Origin: Membranipora membranacea
Lineage: Eukaryota > Bryozoa > Gymnolaemata > Cheilostomatida > Membraniporidae
DNA length: 64,000 nt
Direction: 5' to 3'
NCBI GenBank assembly: GCA_914767715.1
Contig: OU612066.1
Location: 32,586,283-32,650,282, forward strand
Under the pieces are notes generated by a model. That model was not told the origin of the DNA. It was given only the letters and a program-made list of their open reading frames with translations, and made no database searches. This document shows positions 33,999 to 46,900 of the stretch, in pieces. How positions within the stretch are numbered: the first letter of the stretch is position 1; each line of letters opens with the position of its first letter. The position numbers and the translations under genes were made by a program.

Positions 33999-35299
33999 CC
34001 GTAATGTGACCGATATATGACAGGTTTCTAACACATGTTTGGCGTAAGTGATACCCTTCCTTAGATCATTACTCACTAACTCTGATTTATATGACTTTCA
34101 ATAGCTTTCCTCAGGTTCAGCCTTCAGGGTAGGTTTCCAAGTCTTCTAATATTCATTGCTTCAGGGATTGTAGTTCCCTTTTATACAACACCGTTGCCAG
34201 ATAATTTCAAGAATTTACTATCGTTAAGTTTGTTTCTTTGCCTTTTTGTAGACCTGCTCATTACTGAATTTGAGACTAGGTTCTCCCCAGAAGGCATCAT
34301 CACACTCTCACTACTAAGCCTTATGCCTGTATCAGTAGTGAAAGAGAGATCAGAAACTGCATGGACAAAGACAGTCAAAGCTGCAATAAAGCCCTATATG
34401 GCATATCTACCATCTCCTCCTACTCTGGATACAGAGCTTCTCTCATGGAGACAACTGTTGTGAGTGCTAAAACTATCAATAACTAATTACCAGTGTCATG
34501 TTTCATGTTACATCTTCTATGTCAGTTTATCAACTCTTCGACCTATAAACCAAGAACCTAATTTAGTTATTAAATCATTGTTAAAATCGAGATTTGTCTT
34601 AACATGAGTGCAACTCCCAACACAAATGATAGTAACATCAGATAAAATTACGTTGAAAATGTACTGCTTTGGTGTTGGAAGGTCATTAATACTATTGATC
34701 ATTCATTTTATTTAGTATGAAGAGAGACACTGCTGAGATAAGGGATGATATAGCAAGTGCTAGAGATGCTGCTAAGGTATGCTTCCCAAACATCTATGAA
34801 TTACTCTGTATTATCTCGGCTTTGCCTGTTACCAGCTGTGAAGCAGAAAGGGCATTCTCGAAGCTTAAGATGATAAAGACTGCTTTGAGGAGCACAATGG
34901 GACATGAGAGGTGAGTGAAAAGGTCATGTGTGAGTTGCTGACTGCCCAACATTATTAATGCATAATCATAAGTTGTTAGTTCAATTATTATTGATGATCA
35001 TGATCCTAGTTGAATTGGCATTCATAGCCTAAGCTCCTTTTCTATTTGCAGGCTCAATTCTGTTGCTGTGATCAGTATGAACAGAGAGGTTAAATATTGA
35101 GATGGATCCTATCGTAACAGAGTTTCTTACCTCCAGAACCTACACTAAATCCAAAATATGAGGGGTGAACTCTTGTTCAAATCACATCTCAAACAGAATG
35201 TCTGACTAGGAATTTATTACATACATGTAGCAGATCTAATAATTGCGAATAGATACATCTAAAGCTAGAACATTTTTGCTGTACATGTTCCTGAACAGA

Positions 35300-35447
35300 C
35301 TTTGTAGAATCTCAAATCAAAGGTTGTCACTCTTGTAGAATCTCAAATCAAAGCTTGTCACTCTTGTAGAATCTCAAATCAAAGCTCGTCACTCTTGTAG
35401 AATCTCAAATCAAAGCTTGTCACTCTTGTAGAATCTCAAGTCATAGC
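35300..35447 (+). repeat. 31-bp tandem repeat, about 4.7 units
   Basis: The unit contains CTTGTAGAATCTCAAATCAA and AGCTTGTCACT. Copies are nearly identical (AGGTTG, AGCTTG, AGCTCG, AGCTTG variants), implying recent expansion. It lies between the transposase stop and the right TIR. Confidence 0.9.
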
Positions 35448-35884
35448 CATTTTTTTGTTTGTTCATATTATATATACATGTATAAACACATAGCATAGTT
35501 TGTACATGGACCCTCACAGTTTTATATCAAGAAGAGACTGCTTAAAGCGCAGAATAATTAGTTTCCCTAATCTGTACCATTCTGCTTTCCATTCAGTACA
35601 TACGAACACTAAGCAGGGTTTGGCTAAATATATAATTGTCTTGTCTTGTTTGTTTACCGTAATCTTCTACTGCTATTGAGTTGTTTTCTGAAAGTACCCA
35701 ACAGCTCAGTGAGCTATTGAAATACCTCTCTGCTGGCACTATTTTGCTACCGATTTGCAAAAATTTCCGTGGTGGGGGGGCCGCCATGCCTACGGCGTGT
35801 GGATCAGGCTGCGCCCGATCATTATGCTCATCTCTAAAAAGTCAGCGAGTGAAATTTTTTAGAATATACGCCCCTGCTCATGGG

Positions 35885-37784
35885 CATGCATGCTTGAAAC
35901 GACGTTTCATAACTGATCAGTGTTTGGTGACGGTAAAGTAACTATGACTCAACTTTATCAAGGAAATTAAATTAACAGTGTGTCTTACATGAAATGCCTT
36001 AGAATTCTATATTTGTTTGGTGAGAGTAAATAATTATTGTATATTATACAGTAGCAGAATACAGATAAGAAGTAGAAGGGTAATGAAAATATGAGTCGTG
36101 TTACACCTGTTATGGTGAATGGGTCCTTCAGCTGGCCATCAATTGAGTGACCCAAAGATATCTAATCCATGAATCAAATGGGGATAAAAAACTATGATAA
36201 TCTTTCAACCCATGTCAAACTATCAATGTTTGAATAAATACTACATCTCAATAAACACGACCACAGTTTGTCCAGCCGATGTAGCTAAAAAACAAAGTTA
36301 AGGCTTCATCTATAATTGGGCATTAGAGTTGTGCATAACATTATAAAAATACTACAGGTCTTTTGACCATTATTCTATTAAAACTTTCACTCTTGAGGTT
36401 ACCTCTAGTCTGAGCCCCCTCGAATTTTGCCCCTCGCCTGACGGCACCCCGGCGAGGGAAAGTCTGAGAACAATGCAGGATCTTGCTGGAGTTGTCTGAC
36501 CTTAGATATTAAGAGTATATAAAGGGGAGCACTAAAACAACAACATCTATTGATTTCTATCCATGCCACCTACTATATTGCTACAGGTATGAGAGTTTTC
36601 CAGTCATACTCTGGGAAAAGTAGCCTCATGTTTTGCGAAATACCCATGAGCAGAGATATTCACTGCCAAGTAGTGAAGAAAATGTCAGCCAGAATTTCTT
36701 TCATTTCGAATAAGGGCGGTCCTTCATGAAATTGACAAAAGGTCATACGATGTGTATTATTGGACCCTGATGTTTGATGTTTGATGTTTGTTTATTTAGA
36801 CATTTCCTGTATCACTCCTAAAAAGGTTGACAAAATTGAAATGTTTACATAAAAATTGATGGAAAAATATTGCACTAGTTGAAAAATCTCATATAGAATT
36901 CAAAAAAGCTGTTCTGCCGTTTTACAGTGCGGCATTTGCTGGGTCGGTATTTGTCGATTACTGCTTTACGGGCGGATTTTCTTTGAGTGTTTGGTCTGAT
37001 TCTATTGTTCAGCGGATGGGTATTATCTGTTGAAATTTTTAAAAAGTGTTCGCTGCATAGAGACATTAAGAAGTCGGATATATAGGGTAAGGCTAGCTTG
37101 GTCAGTCTATCGTCATAGTGCTCTGTGTGTGGCATATGAATATTAATGTAGAAGTAATGAGAGGAAAAATCTAAGCAAATCCTGTAAAGTGCATAGACTA
37201 GGTTTCCTCACGCTGCATTCTTGCTCCAACTCGATATTGGAATTTTGCTATGGCAGTTGGCCATTTTCTTTTTTGGTTCATTATGTACATTATTCATCCA
37301 AGAGATGTAAATTTTACACAAAGACCAGGGAATATTAGAGTTAGGCAGCTGGTACAGGTGTAATTATACAAGATCTGTACAGTGTAAATAATAAGAATGA
37401 GGTATTGCCCCTCCGCTCAGTTATCATTTTCATTTCCATTATCAAAACAACATACTAGAAGCTATATACAAGCATAAACACTTGGAACCACTGTGTTTGC
37501 AAATACCTGACATATCATCGTCAGCAAGAAAACTTTTTATCATCTTTGGCAATTAAGCAGGATGATGTCATGTCAAATAGGGGAAATATGTAGTCAGATG
37601 CCTGGCAAGACATCAGTTCCAATCAGGAAATCTGACAAGAGACTATCGATCATAATATAAGTCTAATCCAATTGATGTATCTAGGCAGGCTATGTACATA
37701 AAGAAACCCTCCTATATTATCAGTGAACTAGCGTGGATGTTAACTGAATCTTTGACTTTTATTCAGAAGCAGTAGAGATAAAAT
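35885..37784. other. Intergenic between the hAT and gene B
   Basis: Apart from the LINE 3' fragment at 36768-37135, I see no gene. Around 36420-36480 there is a short GC-richer stretch with CGCC/GGCG inverted motifs of unknown meaning. Confidence 0.5.
36768..37135 (-). mobile_element. LINE 3'-end fragment with microsatellite tail
   Basis: Minus strand 37135-36875 reads HYDDRLTKLALPYISDF, HPLNNRIRP and PSKCRTVKRQNSFFEF, resembling the C-terminal tail of LINE RT proteins (RL..L.LP, then P.CRT.R...SF). On the + strand, TGATGTTTGATGTTTGATG at 36768-36787 gives a short tandem tail on the element's 3' side, as in CR1-like LINEs that end in microsatellites. Confidence 0.65.
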
Positions 37785-37790
37785 TTTATT
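37785..37790 (-). terminator. Candidate gene B polyadenylation signal
   Basis: TTTATT on the + strand is AATAAA on the minus strand, 31 nt past the gene B stop codon. A very short 3' UTR is implied. Confidence 0.45.
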
Positions 37791-37821
37791 GAATAAGCAT
37801 ATAATTGTTGATCCGGTAGTG

Positions 37822-37939
37822 CTACTGGATTAGAAAAGGTCCTGCAGTCACATAGATACTGTCCTCTAGGTTCTCTGTCTCTGATCTCTTTCCAATCACA
37901 GCATCATCACCATGTCTCTGAGCACAGTTACGGGTACAT
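37822..37939 (-). CDS. Gene B terminal exon
   Basis: Encodes [20 protein letters not shown], then a short tail ending VTAGPFLIQ and TAG. IGKRS is conserved in gene C and may be a dibasic (furin-like) processing site near the end of the ZP module. No hydrophobic anchor or GPI signal follows. Confidence 0.9.
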
Positions 37940-40900
37940 CTGTAACAATCAAAGCAGAGAAATACAGCTAGTAGTCTTCTTAACATGTTTGGCTGGACCC
38001 ACAAAATCATTTCTTTTGTTTTCAGATTGATTTTTATTAGTTGTGGCCAGGTTCTGAATGCATTTAAGAGCTCCTTTTGGTAGGATTCACTTATAGGCAG
38101 CATACAGCAATTAATCTTCTTGAAACGTTGCGCCGCAACACCGAAAATAACCAATTTGCTTACAAACTGATTTTCGATAGTTGTGACCAGGTCCAATTGT
38201 GAATGTATTTGAGAGCGACTTTTGGTAGGTATCACTAAAAGGCAGTCATAAAGCGGTGCATTTAGGGTATTCTAAAAAGCAAAATAAAGTGTGTTAGTTA
38301 TGTACAGTTGGGCCTGTACAAGATAGACTGCTAAATATCATAATCATGTCATTAAACATATAAATCAACTTTTCACATCATGTGCAGTTATCCTCTCTTT
38401 TGTCACATTTCAAATGACAGGAAGATACCTTGTTTTTCTGACTCTGCTGGTTCTTGATCAGTTCATTATAAATGCAAAATGCGGTCAATGTGCAAGCTAT
38501 AATAGCCGTTGAGTTCATTTCTTAGTACTATCTGACTTTCGCAATAGTACCATGCATCATGCAATACTTGGAAATGAATGACTGCAGAAAAATCTAACTG
38601 TTCTTTTGGGGAACGCCTGGCTATTGTACTTTGCTATATACCTTAACATATCGTCGAGGCCGCATACAACTACACTGCAATGCAAGTAGACTTTCTGTCC
38701 GCTGTTCTTAGCAAATGAACGGGTCAACATTGAGAATCTGCTGGATGACAGTACTCTTGCTCCATATGCAGTTTGACACCTTGCAAAATATCATGACACG
38801 ATTCAAAATTGTTATCTGCTATAAGAGCTTCATGGTACAATCATTTGTATGATATGATATGCAGAAAACACAAAAGAAAATACTTTGCTTATATATGTTC
38901 CAATTAAGAATATATTAGTGTAATATGAGGACTGATGGCAAAGTGAAAAATTTAGCAAGTAGTACATTGGAATGAAGCCAGGCAACAACTGATATGTACC
39001 CACTGATATATATTCATAATATCATGAATTCATGAATTCATATCAATGTATGTACCCAATGATGTAAGCTCACCCGCTCTGAATAACAAGCTGAGTGTTT
39101 GTCTTATCTCCCGGGGTATTTGTCCTTGACACATGACAATCTCCGAGTGCCACCCGTAAATTTGGGTCACTACTTGTGACGTCGATATCTCCAAACAGAT
39201 GTCTACCCTCAGCGATGTTGACTGTGCCTCCATTGTTGATTAGGTCAGTAAATGTGTTATCGCCAAATACATTCAAGCTGCAACAAGTATTATATTTATG
39301 ATGATATTGAAATGGGAGATGATTTAACTAGTTGATGTAATATATGAATTAATTAAATCATGCATCATCTCAGGGGAGTGTATTGGTAAGAGTTTTGAAA
39401 GAATTTGCATCCCTGTCAATGAATTCACATAAGTCAGTGGTGATATTGCAATTGACACCTAGGAATCCAGGGTCACAGCTAAGACTTCAAGGTCACAGCG
39501 AGGTCTCTGAGGTCACGGCTAGGTATCCAAGGTCACAACTTGATGTCTGAGGTCACAGCTAAGACTACAAGGTCACAGCTAAGAGCCTGAGGACTCAAAG
39601 GTCACAGCAGGAACACCAAAATACCTTCTAAGGTCACAGGCTGCATTATGACAATATTACCTGACATCGAATGCTGCAGGTTTCTCGTTTTCAGCATCAA
39701 ATGTGTAATTGTTGGAGTAAACTGTGTATTTGATGGCATTGTTGTATGCTGACATGGGATAGCTACAGCTGTGAGTCAATATGACATCGGAGAAGTACTT
39801 CACTTGTGATGTCATGTTCTTAGCATATACTAGGGAATTCGTGAACGCGATCTGGTCACCATGAACCTGGGAAAATTTGAAGCGATATATCAACGACCCT
39901 AGTCAATAGGCTTGTCTTCATACTCAACTATCATTTTTAAGACATTTTATATCCAGACCAGGAAAACTTCGGTCATCCAGGCTTTACATATGTAAGTAAT
40001 CTGCAAATGCCTGACCAACACAAGCAACTTACTCACAGCAGTATTTTGATCATATTTTTCATAACAAATAGGGATTGTGTAACTTATAGTAGCTCTTACC
40101 TTCACCTGAGCCCCACAGTCAGATAAAGGTATAATGTACACATATTTCCCATCCTCTTCTGCTTTACTGAATCCTACACAATCATTCTTCAGTGGTTCGA
40201 GGTCATCTAGTGCAAGTCCAAGAAGCACACTGGGTTCAAAAGTTAGCCTCATAGTTCTGGGTTGGCACTGTAAGGCCACTCCTTGTTCAGGGTCAATGAC
40301 TACAGGTAGAGACTGATCTAGTGCCCCTTTGTGATCTCTCTCTAGTCGTTCCTCTGAATCATTTAGAGATATATTTCATATAAAAATAAGGTAAGTTCTG
40401 TTTTAATATGAAAGAATCAATGATATGACACTTTTGTTTTGTGTCAGAATAAGTTCAAAACCAATGAAACGGTAATACATTGTAATAAATTCATTTATGT
40501 TGTGTAACAATGGTGATATGTACGGCATTTTAGCAATAATTGTCCTGTAAGTAACACTCACACTTTAGGGAGTCTTAGTTGAAAAGTGAGTCGGAGGGGT
40601 TATTCCACAAAATAGGTAAGGGCAATGTTTATATTACCGAGTTTTCCTGTTAAAGGTGTTTGCTCTGATTGGCTGGTGGGAAAGAGCTAATGCCAGGTAA
40701 GATATATAGTAGATGTGAAATCAATATAAATAGTTTCCCTTTCACTTTATCTCTATAGACACTTCAGTGACCTGACATTGGCTCTCTTTCCCACCTACAG
40801 ACAATAATTATGATCAAAGCCACAACCTTGTTCCAAAGCACACATAAAGCGTCAATCATTTGGCATAGACGGGAATTAAATTTGGATTCAATCAGTCTAA

Positions 40901-43900
40901 ACACAATGCATATTTTCTCACCTGACTTGTCAATCTTGATTTTCATGCTCACAGTGGTCGGCAAATCTCCATTCCAGATATCATATCTGATTGGATCGCA
41001 TGTAAGGCAGACATCAAAACAGTCCTTATGCCACCATCCTCCCTTGAATAGTGCTACAAAAGGGGTAGTGGATCCACAATCCTATATTTTCAAGTACAAG
41101 ACCAAATATATTTTATTATAATCTAGTTTAATGCAAGTAACAGAAATTATTGGAAAATTAGATAAATTTCGTATACCTCATTGTCTACAGAATTGTGTTA
41201 TTATTTAACTAATATAAGCATCAAAGGTTTACAAATAGGCATACTCCTATAGGGAACAGCTTATCAGGTAAGTTCATCTTTGTTGGTTGATGTAGACATT
41301 ACTGATGCAATGATGTATTGATGTATAAGAACACATATGATTATCTCTGTGATGTAATACTGATCTATCAATAAGCCAGCAGATGCAGAATTTCTCACTA
41401 TCCTGATCGCTATATGGGGCCATAGAACAGATCTTCATATCTACAGACCCAATTTGTGAACCTAATCACGAAGTAGGCCTATTGTATTCTAAATGCGTGT
41501 ATCCATATTACACAAAATTGGTTTGTTGATTTGTGAACTATAAGCTCTCTTAAATATCCCCTGTACTACATAATTCAGAGCAAACCATCAACCTATGACA
41601 AGATAGCCAATGTGTTGTTTCTGATCGACAAAGCAATCAGCAATATAGAGCCCAAACAATTGGCCAGTTAAAGTTGGAACTTGAAACAAACTATATGATC
41701 CTAAGAATAAGACTGCAATTTTACCAAACTTGTAGTCTCATACCTGCACAGTTTCCGGTAGATTTGTCATTGTCTCTATCATATGTACTGAATCTGGCAT
41801 TTGTGGGATCTCCAGAGTTACCGCTTCCTCTTATATCACCAGCATTTCCATTGTACCCATAAATTTCTGCAATATAATAGGCGGATAAAGATGTTGTTCA
41901 ATATAAAGTTTTTGCCAAAATGATCTCTTTGTATTACACAGACCTGCAAATTCAAATATAAGCGTTCAGGAAATTATTGAGGGAAAAAGAAATTGGATTG
42001 ACTACCCTATAGGAGTTTAGTTTTCGCGGCATTTAGGATTGGCGTTTCACGTTGTTGCCTAGGTTGCGAAATTTAGTGTATCTTAAACTAAACTCACTCA
42101 CCATAGTTTCATAAACAATGTACAATTATACAGGAATACACCTTACCCAAGCAAGCAAGCTAGTGTGGTGTAGTGGTCTAAGTGTCTGCCATGCAACCAG
42201 ATGGAGATTTATCCCCTGGGTTCGAATCTCAGCTTGGACATTTTTTTTTAATTTTCACTAGTAAGCCTACTAGCGAAATTTAGTACTAGTGAAATTTAGT
42301 ACCAGGTCCAGATAGCGAAATTAAATTCTAGCTAAATTAAACTCCTATAGGGTATTTGGATTTTATTACACAACCCTTACATTTATGATTTAACATGATA
42401 GGATATATCTCCATGCTGTGTAAGGAATGGTGAAATGGAAAACTATTATATCCTACAAACCTTCAAGTTCATATCCCTTATCTTCTCCAGCGACTCTGAA
42501 TCTCACATACTCTGCAAAGGCTCTGTCACCATTTGGCCGCTGGAGATCTATTCTCATCTTGGCGTTGTAACTACCAGTCAGATAATGAAGATGGTCTAAT
42601 CCTGTTAAACAGTTAAAAATTGATCGGCAGCATGTTACCCCAACATCATGTGCGATATCAGTGAAAACTAAGCAGAGTATATTTTGAAAGACTCGTGACC
42701 AAGGAACCCAAGTCCATCAAGCTTACCAATAAAATAGTTCCTGTTTGGGGTACCGAAGCCATTTTTGTACTGCTGAAACCTGGTATTGAATGTATTTGGT
42801 CCTGCGTTGTGTTTCAGTACAGTTATCCAAGGTCCATTAGCGGTTTCAAGGTCACAATAAACAGGAACAGCCGATCCATTTATTATAATATCCGCAACTT
42901 GACTCTTGTTGACATTGTAACAGAAGTTCAGCTCAGATACATCAGAACCTACACAAAAAATCAAAATAATTATATCAACTCATTGTCTGTATAAATGTGA
43001 ATGTGTAGGACTGGGAGGGAGGAGGGGCTTTTAATTAGAATAAGCAAATCATTTTGAACAGAATCATTGCTGTTGCTTTGCTCAAAATCATTACTGCTTT
43101 GGTTTTTCAATATGAAGAATCTGTTTTCAGACCATTCAGTCAGCAGAAATACAGGTTCATCAGCAATTAATGATGAAAATGTGACATAACTTAAATTAAA
43201 TCAAGAACATCCAGCATATGTATACGCACCATTCAGGTCTTCTTTGGTTATAATAAGGCTGGAGTTGACAGTGGTGTTGAGAATGGAAAGATCATCAACT
43301 ATAGCATCAGTCGTACATTCCAGCACAAGATCTCGATCCTGCTTGTTGAATGTGAATACAGGGTAACTGAATCTGTATTGGCTTGATGAGAGCTCTTTTG
43401 TGAGGAAGTTTGCTGGTGCTCTGAAATGGTAAAGATTTGTAGGTGTACAATACCATCCCATAGAGTAAGATGGTGTATCAATTTATTATATGGGGAATAA
43501 TCATTTTAGATACTAATCAAGGGCCTCAGTTCATCAATGCTATAGGCTAGTAGAATCTCTTAAATTTGTGTTGCGATTTCCAATAGATAGCTCATACACG
43601 GTTCAATTTTAAAACTCACTAATATTTACCACAATGATCTTGTTGATCCACAGCGAAACTACAAAATGCAATATTGCGGTATATTAATTTCCTGGAGGTA
43701 TCAGCTGTTTAGGCTTCTTGATACAACGCACTAACATTTTTACTTTGTCATTGCCCTCATGTTTCATAACATTAACACTGAACCTTACCCATTTTTGATG
43801 ATCGGTTGAGACTTGGTTTTCTCTACTGAGAGGACATCACATGTTTTAGGGCGAGCTGCCATTCCAGTAATATCAGATGCAGCTCTAACATGAACAACGT

Positions 43901-46900
43901 CTCCCTGTTTTATATAGTTTCTAGGTTTTTTAGGGCTATCATCCTGGTCACCATTTAATAACACAAGGCTACAAGATAAATGACTTGTAGAGTCAGTTGC
44001 TGAGTTGCACGTTAATCAAAATTCAGTATAACCTGATGAGAGGAAGGAAAGAAAAATTAAACCGGGAGGATCAGGCAGTAAGGAAAGAAAAAGTTTGGTG
44101 GGCTTAAACTAAATTATTTGGTATATTACCTATATTATGAAAATATATTTACTAATATTAGTGTCACTTATATTCATAAGATCAGAGTGCTTTATTTTGT
44201 TATTGTCTCTGGCAATACAAAGTCGAGTCACTACTTCAAAATATTCTACCTGATGTTTAGTGGGCCAGCTCCGTCAGTTCTCATAATCAGACGATTTGGC
44301 AACGGATTTAGACTCTGGCTTATTGTTCTGTTTGCAGTGATTCGACATTGAAATGGTATTTTGATTGAGTCAAAGAATTTCAAACCTCCCAGCTTCACCT
44401 TAGAGTCTAGAGCAGCATTTGAGTACAGGATCTCGTTGCCGTCGACCTGGAAATTAAAACAGAAAAATCTAATTCCTCAAATATCAAAGCATGTCAACTC
44501 TTCAGTATTCAGGCAATGCCGCAATCAGGGAAGTAAGTGAAAGAAAACATACCACACAATATTATTATAGATGTGTTGCTGTATAGTAAGGCTCATTCTA
44601 CAGGGGTGGATGACAACTCACTCACAGTTGAGCTTTAACCCAACTATCTGCGAAATAATCAATGTAGAGGCTTGGTTTATGACGATTGTGCTCTCTTGCC
44701 TTGTTAGATTGAGCATGGTCACCGTTGCAGCTCTTCCATACCTTCCCATCGGAGGCTGAATCACACTGTAAATGGTTACACAGATTCCTTGAAAAGGGGG
44801 GAAGAGTTAGGGGTCCTCAAACTATTAACTCACTCACATATAGTCAAATAATTACCTTGCGATCTGTTGAGCACTTGGAGTAGTCGGTGTAGAGCCACAC
44901 ATGAGTTGAGTTTGACTTTGAAGTACAACTTGGATCCTTGAGAGTCAGGTGCTCGGGTAGGAAAAAGAAATCCTGTTTGGTCATAGTGATGGTCATACCA
45001 TAGGGTGAGGATGTACAGTCTACTTCAAATCCGTCAGCTGTTTAGCAATAAGAAAACAGAAGATTGTGTCTTTAAGTTTAACGGACCTTTAATGGTTACT
45101 GGCTAATTTAGTTGGTTTAAACAATGACAAACGGCCGCATCAATTCAGCAGTGCTTAGCAGAATAATTATAATAGATGATGGGAAGTTTAATAATAGGAG
45201 ATACTAATGGATACACGAATTTGCAAAACTATTGCCAACATATCTGAACATTTGGAAAAGTATTTATGTGTATGAAGTGAAAACACTCAGCTTTCTTTTT
45301 TGGCTCCCATCACTTGCATTACCCCAAAGGATCCAAATTGGGTCTTGCTATCAGACAAAAATAGATTGAATCATGGTTACGCAGTCAACTAAACTCTAAA
45401 ACTCCAAAAACTCTGGTCTGACAGTAATCAATACAACTCACCCTAGGTAATAGATTAATCATTGATTTAATCTGGAATCTTTGAACAAAACAGCATTTAG
45501 ATGATACAAGAAAAATAATCAAGTTGCCAAACTACCTCCTGAATAATGATAGCTAGGGGGGAGCGATCATTTTCGTATTTCACTGTCAATTTATCAACAG
45601 AACAGCTAAAATTGTGTCAAAGCTAATCAAGATAAACAACTGTTCAACATGAAATTCCAAAATACAATAGTTATCATTGTCAAGAGAAACATGATTAAAC
45701 AACAAAATATTTGTTACTTTTTATTAATTATAATCGAAGTATCAATGCTATTTTATTTTATTGCAGGCTTACCAGTACATGTAGTGTTGTCGTCTGATAA
45801 ATATAGGTACCTTGGACATGTACAGTAATACGAGCCCTGTGTGTTAACACATCCGTGAGAACATCCACCGTTATCAACCAAACACTCATTGATATCTTCA
45901 AGATATATACAGCATAACAAAGTAACTGACAATCACCAGTTGGTACCAAGCTTTTAAAGTGAATCTTTGGGGCCAATGTCTAGTTTTTGACACAATCACA
46001 GTGAAGTTTTGTGTAATTATCAACAAAATGGAGGAGTACCTCGCAGTTTAAAATCTACCCGGCCTTTTCATTGTTTCGATTATAGACATGAAATTAAAGT
46101 TGTCAATCACATACCTGTACAGTTTGAGCCGTCTGCCTCTAATAAGTAACCTGATTGACATGAGCATTCGTATTCAGTTCTATTGATGTTTGTACAAATC
46201 TGAGAACAAAAACTCTGGACTCCAACGTGATCACATGCCATAGCTGAAATGGAGGTAAGAACATGATACCATCTGACCACATTACGGCATATTACCACAA
46301 AAGTTTGTGTTGTAATAGTGGAAAAACTCAAGACTCAGGCCAGGTCTGAAGAGATAATTCTGGTTTAGTCAAAATGAGATGAGAAGCACAATTCACAATA
46401 CTCCCTCCCATGTAATATCTCTCTTATGCGGATAATTCCACAGGTATGAACATTTTAATCTAAAACCAGTTAAAGAATCCAACTAGGTCCGGATACGAAT
46501 TTGAATCTTAATGGTTACTTTCTGAAGGACGTAGGTTCACTAATGAGCTCACTGTATGTAAAAGAACTAGTACAACTGTCACTGTCTGACCTGAAGAGGT
46601 TGTTCAGTTTCAACAAAAAAAACTATTTCTAGGTCAGGACTTCATTGTTATTCCTAGATTGTATTGTACCTCTTTAGACACAAGCTGTTATTTAAAGTTT
46701 GACCTAGAGTGAACAGAAGACTTCCAATCACTTGAAAAACAGTTCTTTTCTATGTGAGTGCACACTTACGAGTACAATCCACTCTGACATGTTCTGATTC
46801 TCCGCAGTCATCAGTCCCCCATGAGGTATGTGTACATTGATAAAGGCCTTCTTCTGTGCCCCGACACTTGACATCATCAAGAAGGTAAGATCCTGCAAAA

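Larger units (their letters stand above)
28636..35160 (+). pseudogene. hAT transposase (DUF4371 / hAT C-dimerisation), frameshifted
   Basis: Blocks in order: a possible first exon 28636-28688 (MTKRIVIDMFDAMKATK, uncertain splice); an acidic exon 29405-29506; 30713 to about 30995 (VEEFINIPFPPHR, then a TTF-like region); about 31000-31570 in another frame, with the DUF4371 signature (GNFMQLMEFRREAGD, SVIADETRDIS, where the D and E of ADET fit the RNase H-like core); 31880 to about 32130 (GQAYDGASNMSG, YSHCKSHVLHLAL); 32295-32451 (SKTRWVER); about 32791-33000; 33178-33424; 34250-34460; 34717-34912 (SCEAERAFSKLKMIK, dimerisation domain); final exon from 35052. Frame changes near 30990 and 31572 cancel each other; another near 35090 alters the end. 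Several gaps have GT-AG borders. A domesticated gene is unlikely given the frameshifts plus intact TIRs. Confidence 0.85.
28290..35876 (+). mobile_element. hAT DNA transposon with TIRs and 8-bp TSD
   Basis: The left end CAGTGGCGTATATT (28290) and right end AATATACGCCCCTG (ending 35876) are inverted, 13 of 14 bases matching. Both sides are flanked by the identical octamer CTCATGGG (28282-28289 and 35877-35884). The element is 7587 bp and carries a multi-exon hAT transposase, an antisense LINE fragment (30.1-30.5 kb), a nested hAT MITE (33483-33998) and a 31-bp tandem repeat near the 3' end. The boundary evidence is strong; the transposase is broken, so this copy is probably immobile. Confidence 0.92.

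Noticed and set aside
28636-35160. Domesticated hAT-derived host gene
   Set aside because: Frameshifts together with intact TIRs and target duplication point to a transposon copy rather than a conserved gene.
44571-44770. Possible additional gene B exon between the ZP1 exons
   Set aside because: The phase 0 junction from 44856 to 44446 already joins cleanly and matches the direct junction in gene C. No conserved ZP sequence is present.
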